From Ignavibacteriales bacterium (GTDB lineage: Bacteria; Bacteroidota; Ignavibacteria; Ignavibacteriales; Melioribacteraceae), in assembly GCA_020635285.1 (NCBI GenBank), contig JACKAB010000044.1:434001-498000 (forward strand): 64,000 nt of DNA, written 5' to 3'. The notes under the pieces are model-generated. The model was not told where the DNA came from and did not search any database. It saw only the letters and a program-made list of their open reading frames with translations. Below are positions 60,199 to 64,000 of this stretch, one piece after another; positions within the stretch are counted from its first letter, which is position 1, and every line of letters starts with the position of its first letter. The translations under genes were made by a program, and so were the position numbers.

Positions 60199-61172
60199 AT
60201 GAAAAATTATTAAGATACATGTATATATAATTCTGATTTCTAATTTGGTTAATGCTCAAATCAATTATCAGATTTTGAATGATGTCTCTGATAGTTTTAA
60301 ACAAGACTATTTTAGTAAATCAAGAAATTATAATCCATTGCAAGTAGGCAATGTTTGGCAGTATTATTTTAGCGATTTTACAGTTCCTTTTTATGTTACT
60401 ACAAAAGTGATCAAGGATAGTTTGGTAAATAATAAACATTATTTTAAAAAACTATACTATCAAACCAACCGTAATTCAAGTACATTAAATTTTATTTCTT
60501 GGGAAAGAAATGACAGTATAAGTGGTGTTTCATTTATGCTTGATTTTCAAGATGTAAATGACAATGGAGATTCCCTTGATGAGTTGCCATTGGATAGTTT
60601 AGAGAATCCATGGTATACTGAGTATAGATCTTATAAATATTCATTTCCCAATCCAAACTTTTTTCTTTCTACCAAGGTGAAAAAACAGTTTTGGTTGAAG
60701 ATTCTAATTGGGTATTAGTTGAAAATGATACTTTGTTATCTAGAAATATTGAAATAGGTGAATTATTTTGGGGCGAAACTATAATTGATCAATTTGGGAT
60801 AATTTCATTTTTCAAGAATCTCCTGAAAGATATTGTACTGGAGCAATTGTTGATAGTAGAAATTATGGAACAATTGTAGCAGTTGAAGCACAAAAAATGC
60901 AATTACCCAATGAAATAGTTTTAGAAAATAATTATCCAAATCCGTTTAATCCAACGACATTCATTGAGTATTCAATTCCTAATCAGACTTTTATAACTTT
61001 GGAATTATTTGATGTACTTGGAAAGAAAATTAAAACCCTTGTTAATGAATATAAAACTAGTGGTAGATATTCCTATAAATTAGATATGTCAAATTATGCA
61101 AATGGTATATATTTTTATTCCTTAAAAACCAAAAATAGAGTTATTAGTAAAAAGTTAGTATACTTAAAATAA
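60199..61172 (+). CDS. cassette 4: secreted protein with T9SS tail, frameshifted
   Basis: About 325 residues. Restored N-terminus is a signal peptide (about YMYIIILISNLVNAQI), then VWQYYFSDFTVPFYVTT, LDFQDVNDNGDSLDELP, ILSRNIEIGELFWGETI, and a Por/T9SS tail ENNYPNPFNPTTFIEYS ending ISKKLVYLK. Slips near 60210, 60680 and 60800. Notable because a complete T9SS-exported protein sits in an integron-type cassette. Confidence 0.65.
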
Positions 61173-61404
61173 ACGTATAACCAGCAACTCAACACGACCG
61201 CCGTTTTCACTTGGCGGAAATTTGTAAAAAGTTGGTTTGGAAGTTTAACTTAAGTTTTTCGTTAAAGTGTCGTGCAATTCAGCAAAGTTAAAAAACAATG
61301 TTTGTTAGAAAAAGATAAACATTGTTTTGTAAAATTATAAATTCGTTATTTAGTAAAATAAATGTTTTGGGCGGACGTGTTAGTTGCAACGCCGTTATAC
61401 GCAT
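61171..61404 (+). repeat. attC site D
   Basis: AAACGTATAACCAGCAACTC ... GTTAGTTGCAACGCCGTTATACGCAT. Arms diverged from A and C (AACACGACCGCCG pairs with GGGCGGACGTGTTAG) but compensated on both sides, which supports a selected folded site. About 234 nt. Confidence 0.78.
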
Positions 61405-61424
61405 AAATAAAAAATAGAATAAAT

Positions 61425-62056
61425 ATGAAATTAAAATTAATAATGCTTTTTTTACTTTTTTGACAATTTCAGTTAAAAGTCAAATAATTTCAAATTACGG
61501 AATCAAATTAGGAATTGCAATTTCAAATCAAACTTGGGATTATGAAGATGATTTTAAAATGGAGTTTGATAGTAAATTAAGTTTCTCTCCAAGAATATTT
61601 GTAGATATTTTTAACTTTCCTTTTGGCAACTTGAAGGTGAATTTGGTTATTTAAGAAAAGGGTTTAAAAGAAAAATACCTTTTACAACTCCAAGTCAACC
61701 AGATGGAACTGGAGAATTTATAACAAATAATAACTCATTAGATTATTTTACAATTTCAGCGTTAGCAAAGTTTAAATATGATTTACAATTAATATCACCA
61801 TATATAATAATCGGGCCACAATTCAACTTGCTAATAAATAAAGATATTCAACAAGGTTGGGAAGTAATTTTTGACAAATATAAAAGTTCTAATATAAACT
61901 TTTCAATTGGGGTTGGAACGGAATTTAAAAGAAATTATAACATTTCCAGTAATTTTAGAGTATAGATATGAAGGTGATTTAATAAATAATTACGAGTTAT
62001 CTAATATTAGTATTAAAAATTATTCTCACGTAATCTTATTAGGTATTAAAATATAA
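61425..62056 (+). CDS. cassette 5: outer-membrane beta-barrel-like protein, frameshifted
   Basis: About 210 residues. Signal sequence (MKLKLIMLFLLFLTISVKSQ after a T slip near 61455), then alternating polar/hydrophobic strands such as SFSPRIFVDIFNF, NFSIGVGTEF, ISPYIIIGPQFNLLIN, YSHVILLGIKI. The ending in an aromatic-free Ile-Lys-Ile is short of a classical barrel end but the pattern fits porin-like OmpW/outer-membrane beta-barrel families. Slips near 61640 and 61940. Confidence 0.55.
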
Positions 62057-62057
62057 A

Positions 62058-62112
62058 ATGCGTATAACAAGCCGCTCAAGCCGACCGCCGTTGTCTTTGG
62101 CGGAAGTTTGAT
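62058..62112 (+). repeat. attC site E, right half missing
   Basis: ATGCGTATAACAAGCCGCTC... then GCCGACCGCCGTTGTCTTTGG, as in sites A and C, then the sequence changes to unrelated DNA. The next gene follows with no R' end, so the junction is a deletion or a decayed cassette boundary. Confidence 0.7.
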
Positions 62113-62197
62113 TCTATCAAAAAAAAACTTACTGATATTGAGGATGTTTTTAAGTATCAAATTGTTTAATTTTCATTAAAACTTTATGGAGTCTCTA

Positions 62198-62437
62198 ATG
62201 ACTTATGATAATGAAAAGATAGATGAAGTTGTGCTCGCCTTGCTGTATTTGACTTCTTTTAGTGAAGACCAAAACATTCACAGATCATGGAAGGGGCATG
62301 ACTGGAAGGCCTTAAATCGTTTACACGAAAAAGGATTTATAGGCGATCCTAAAAGAAAAACAAAATCGATAATGTTTTCTGATGAAGGTTTTCAAAAATC
62401 AAGAGAACTTTTTGAGAAACACTTCTCAATAAAATAA
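62198..62437 (+). CDS. DUF6429-like cassette protein
   Basis: 79 residues from ATG with GGAG upstream. KIDEVVLALLYLTSF, SWKGHDWKALNRLHEKGFIGDP and IMFSDEGFQKSRELFEKHF match the DUF6429 pattern, a small helical family seen often in integron cassettes. Intact. Function unknown. Confidence 0.75.
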   Translation: MTYDNEKIDEVVLALLYLTSFSEDQNIHRSWKGHDWKALNRLHEKGFIGDPKRKTKSIMFSDEGFQKSRELFEKHFSIK

Positions 62438-62447
62438 AGCAAAATAA

Positions 62448-62500
62448 AATAACCAGCAGATAAACTTGACCGCCTTTATTTTTGGAAAGATTTAGAAAAT
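62448..62500 (+). repeat. attC-like left half F, degraded
   Basis: AATAACCAGCAGATAAACTTGACCGCC resembles the left arm of site D; no matching right end follows. About 200 bp of AT-rich DNA with a hairpin follow before the minus-strand genes. Confidence 0.45.
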
Positions 62501-62665
62501 AAAAAAAAAATTAAAGTAAGAAATTCATATTGGCATAGTACCGTCTAACCAGCTTAGATTTTAGAAAAGTTTTTGGTTTATCCGATGACCTAGGATTCAT
62601 AGGTGTATGGGGTAGGTATCTTTTTTCCGGTGATATCGATTTTAAACTTTTTCTGGGGTAGTATA

Positions 62666-62698
62666 GGAGTTGGGTATTAGTCGCACATACCCAACTCC
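62666..62698. terminator. 12-bp hairpin between converging genes
   Basis: GGAGTTGGGTAT (62666-62677) / ATACCCAACTCC (62687-62698), perfect arms, 9-nt loop, just downstream of the minus-strand gene stop at 62709. No long T run on either side. Confidence 0.55.
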
Positions 62699-62708
62699 GA
62701 ATTGTTTC

Positions 62709-63182
62709 TTAATTAACTCTTACTTGCTCCATCTCTGCCAACAAGGCTTCCAGCTTATCCTTCAACGTCCTAGCATTCTGAACGTTTATGTACATATCCA
62801 GCAGAAGTTTGGATTTAAGAATTGCGTAGTCACTGTATTGTGAACTGCTTACACTGCTCGTAACAAGCCTAGCGTCATCTATAAACCACAATGATGAATC
62901 GGCCTCAGCAATGTATTCAGCAATCTCGTCAGCCTTGCAGACTGTATTTAATTTGCTTGTTTTGCTAAGCGGAAGACCTGTGTAGACAAAGTAGCTTATG
63001 TTAATCGTGAAATTGCCCTTGTTGAATTCTGGAAAGACAAAAACAACTCTTCATTCTCATGGCTCACAAAAATTGCTTCTTTGTTGGATGAATAGTTGCA
63101 TCCTAATACTTTGCAGAAGTCATGGATTGCAGATTCGATTAGGTGGAAGATGTGTCTGTTTCTTTTGGTTGGTGTCTAGCAT
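62709..63182 (-). CDS. hypothetical island protein, frameshifted
   Basis: About 157 residues. The ATG at 63182 has a strong AAGGAG Shine-Dalgarno. The read is MLDTNQK, slip, HIFHLIESAIHDFCKVLGC, KEAIFVSHENEELFLSFQ, slip, INISYFVYTGLPL, EIAEYIAEADSSLWFID and a helical end MYINVQNARTLKDKLEALLA. Two or more slips. No family recognised. Confidence 0.5.
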
Positions 63183-63501
63183 AATTAACTCCTTGAATGT
63201 GATTGATTATCACAGTTCTTATGCCCGATAAATGGAGAAAAATAGGGCCGGGTTTGGTTAGTTAAAGGTTAGCCAGAAATCTTCCTCACACACCGTAACA
63301 TTTTGTTCACCTCAGCAACTTGTGGAAGAAAGAGCCGCTCACATGTAACCGCCCTGATCCGGGTTCAATGGGAAATTTAAGGTTAGATAAGGATCGTGCG
63401 GGATGAACCTGAGGCCGCTTTAGTCATGTAGAAGCCAATCTTCGTAACTTCGTAACTTTTTATTTTACCTCTAATTTGAAGATGGTAAAGAAGTTACGAT
63501 G
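63183..63501. other. intergenic with a long inverted repeat
   Basis: No gene seen. GTAACTTCGTAACTTTTTA (63444-63462) and AAAGAAGTTACGATGTTAC (63487-63505) form an imperfect inverted repeat running into the end of the next minus-strand gene. It could terminate it or be an operator. The remainder (63240-63440) has low AT for the window and no clear structure. Confidence 0.4.
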
Positions 63502-63936
63502 TTACATTATATATTCCCAATCAACATTATTTAGCTGGGAGTAACCGCAGTCGATAATTTTTTGATCTTGCAAACTTAGTTTTTCATTCAGTATAGTGGG
63601 CGTAGACCACTTCCTAACATGGGGGAACCTGACATTTACGATCTTAGGTTTACCTTTGAAAAGTAATGTCTCACCACTTTTTTCGTTTAAATCTTCAAAC
63701 ATATTATCTGGCCTTCCTTTAACTCGTGAGACTTTGTCATTTATTAGGTCACTATAATTGAGAGACTGCAACTGATTCCAATCAAAATAATTGAGTTTCT
63801 TGTTTTTAAATCCTCTAGCACCGTTGCTAAATGACTGAATTTTAATATCCTCAACTTCCTTTCTATCGCCTATGAAGGGCATAGCCATTGTCCTTACAAA
63901 AATATCATTCGTTGCCAATTTATTAATTGTTTCCAT
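63502..63936 (-). CDS. hypothetical island protein
   Basis: 144 residues, intact. METINKLATNDIFVRTMAMP, then DIKIQSFSNGARGFKNKK, a middle helical part, and the C-terminal WSTPTILNEKLSLQDQ, DCGYSQLNNVDWEYIM. AAAGAAAAG precedes the ATG. No family recognised. The last 64 bp of the window hold the upstream side of this gene only. Confidence 0.5.
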   Translation of the reverse strand: METINKLATNDIFVRTMAMPFIGDRKEVEDIKIQSFSNGARGFKNKKLNYFDWNQLQSLNYSDLINDKVSRVKGRPDNMFEDLNEKSGETLLFKGKPKIVNVRFPHVRKWSTPTILNEKLSLQDQKIIDCGYSQLNNVDWEYIM

Positions 63937-64000
63937 TCTTTTCTTTATTGTGGGGTATAAAATTCTAAATCTCTTATTAGCTTTTCGTCAATGCTGCTAA

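Larger units (their letters stand above)
56293..62510 (+). mobile_element. integron-type gene cassette array without integrase (CALIN-like)
   Basis: Six short plus-strand genes alternate with long repeats resembling attC sites. At each complete junction the bases after GTT of one repeat are the reverse complement of those before AAC of the next: GTTAGGGCAC/GTGCCCTAAC, GTTATACTGC/GCAGTATAAC, GTTATACGTTT/AAACGTATAAC, GTTATACGCAT/ATGCGTATAAC. That is what integron cassettes show, since recombination occurs at G|TT. The inner part TAACCAGCCGCTCAAGCCGACCGCC also resembles known attC left arms. No tyrosine integrase with an IntI patch is in the window. Confidence 0.8.

Noticed and set aside
56835..62112. 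Repeats read first as REP or CRISPR-like
   Set aside because: Spacing is gene-length, repeats are about 225 nt, and core ends are pairwise complementary, which fits attC sites and not CRISPR.
62998..63231. Plus-strand ORF opposite the hypothetical gene at 62709-63182
   Set aside because: The minus-strand frame has a strong ribosome site and continuous sequence; the plus ORF has neither.

Overview
The window is AT-rich bacterial DNA. Four secreted proteins end in type IX secretion (Por) tails with the NYPNPFNPTTT-type motif. Together with FG-GAP proteins, a ThyX/DHFR pair, a sulfide-detoxification operon and a PVM-type (Planctomycetes/Verrucomicrobia/Melioribacter) microcompartment locus, this points to the Bacteroidota/Ignavibacteriota side of the tree, most likely an Ignavibacteria/Melioribacter relative. 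That placement is an inference; there is no rRNA here.

Many genes are broken by single-base slips inside A or T runs while the reading continues perfectly in the next frame. I treat these as probable homopolymer sequencing errors and give full gene spans across them.

Layout. 1-7.6 kb: thiamine pyrophosphokinase, an SSS symporter and three T9SS-exported proteins, two of them tandem paralogues. 7.9-25 kb: ordinary core genes (Maf, flippase-like protein, EF-G-like GTPase, HIT, ThyX, DHFR, MutL, acyl-CoA mutase large subunit, CBS transporter), then a sulfide operon (TauE/SafE, rhodanese, persulfide dioxygenase-rhodanese) and an EamA exporter. 25.4-41.5 kb: a deoxysugar (rhamnose/fucose) microcompartment locus with a DeoR regulator, PduL, three BMC-H and four BMC-P shell proteins, aldehyde dehydrogenase, class II aldolase, acetate kinase, rhamnulokinase, LutC, a LutB-LutA-like fusion, rhamnose isomerase, an NCS1 permease with a tiny membrane partner, and a two-domain aldolase. 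Read as a pathway: rhamnose is isomerised, phosphorylated and cleaved to DHAP and lactaldehyde; lactaldehyde becomes lactyl-CoA, lactyl-phosphate and lactate inside the shell, and lactate is oxidised to pyruvate by the Lut proteins. 41.8-50 kb: a GH115-like hydrolase, a PI-PLC-like enzyme, two tiny membrane ORFs behind a CRP-type palindrome, and an RND efflux pair.

From about 50.8 kb the character changes. A fragment of a tRNA(Ser)-like 3' end with its terminator marks a probable island boundary. The island starts with a bacterial MCM-helicase-like ATPase translationally coupled to a winged-helix-NADAR protein, followed by short phage/plasmid-type genes (Gp157/Gam-like, DUF932). Next comes an integron-type gene-cassette array at 56.3-62.5 kb with no integrase in view. 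It has long (about 225 nt) attC sites whose core sequences match cassette by cassette, mostly envelope-protein cassettes, and an IS1111-like element inserted inside one attC. The window ends in unrecognised minus-strand genes. The MCM-NADAR pair and the cassette array are the most novel-looking parts.
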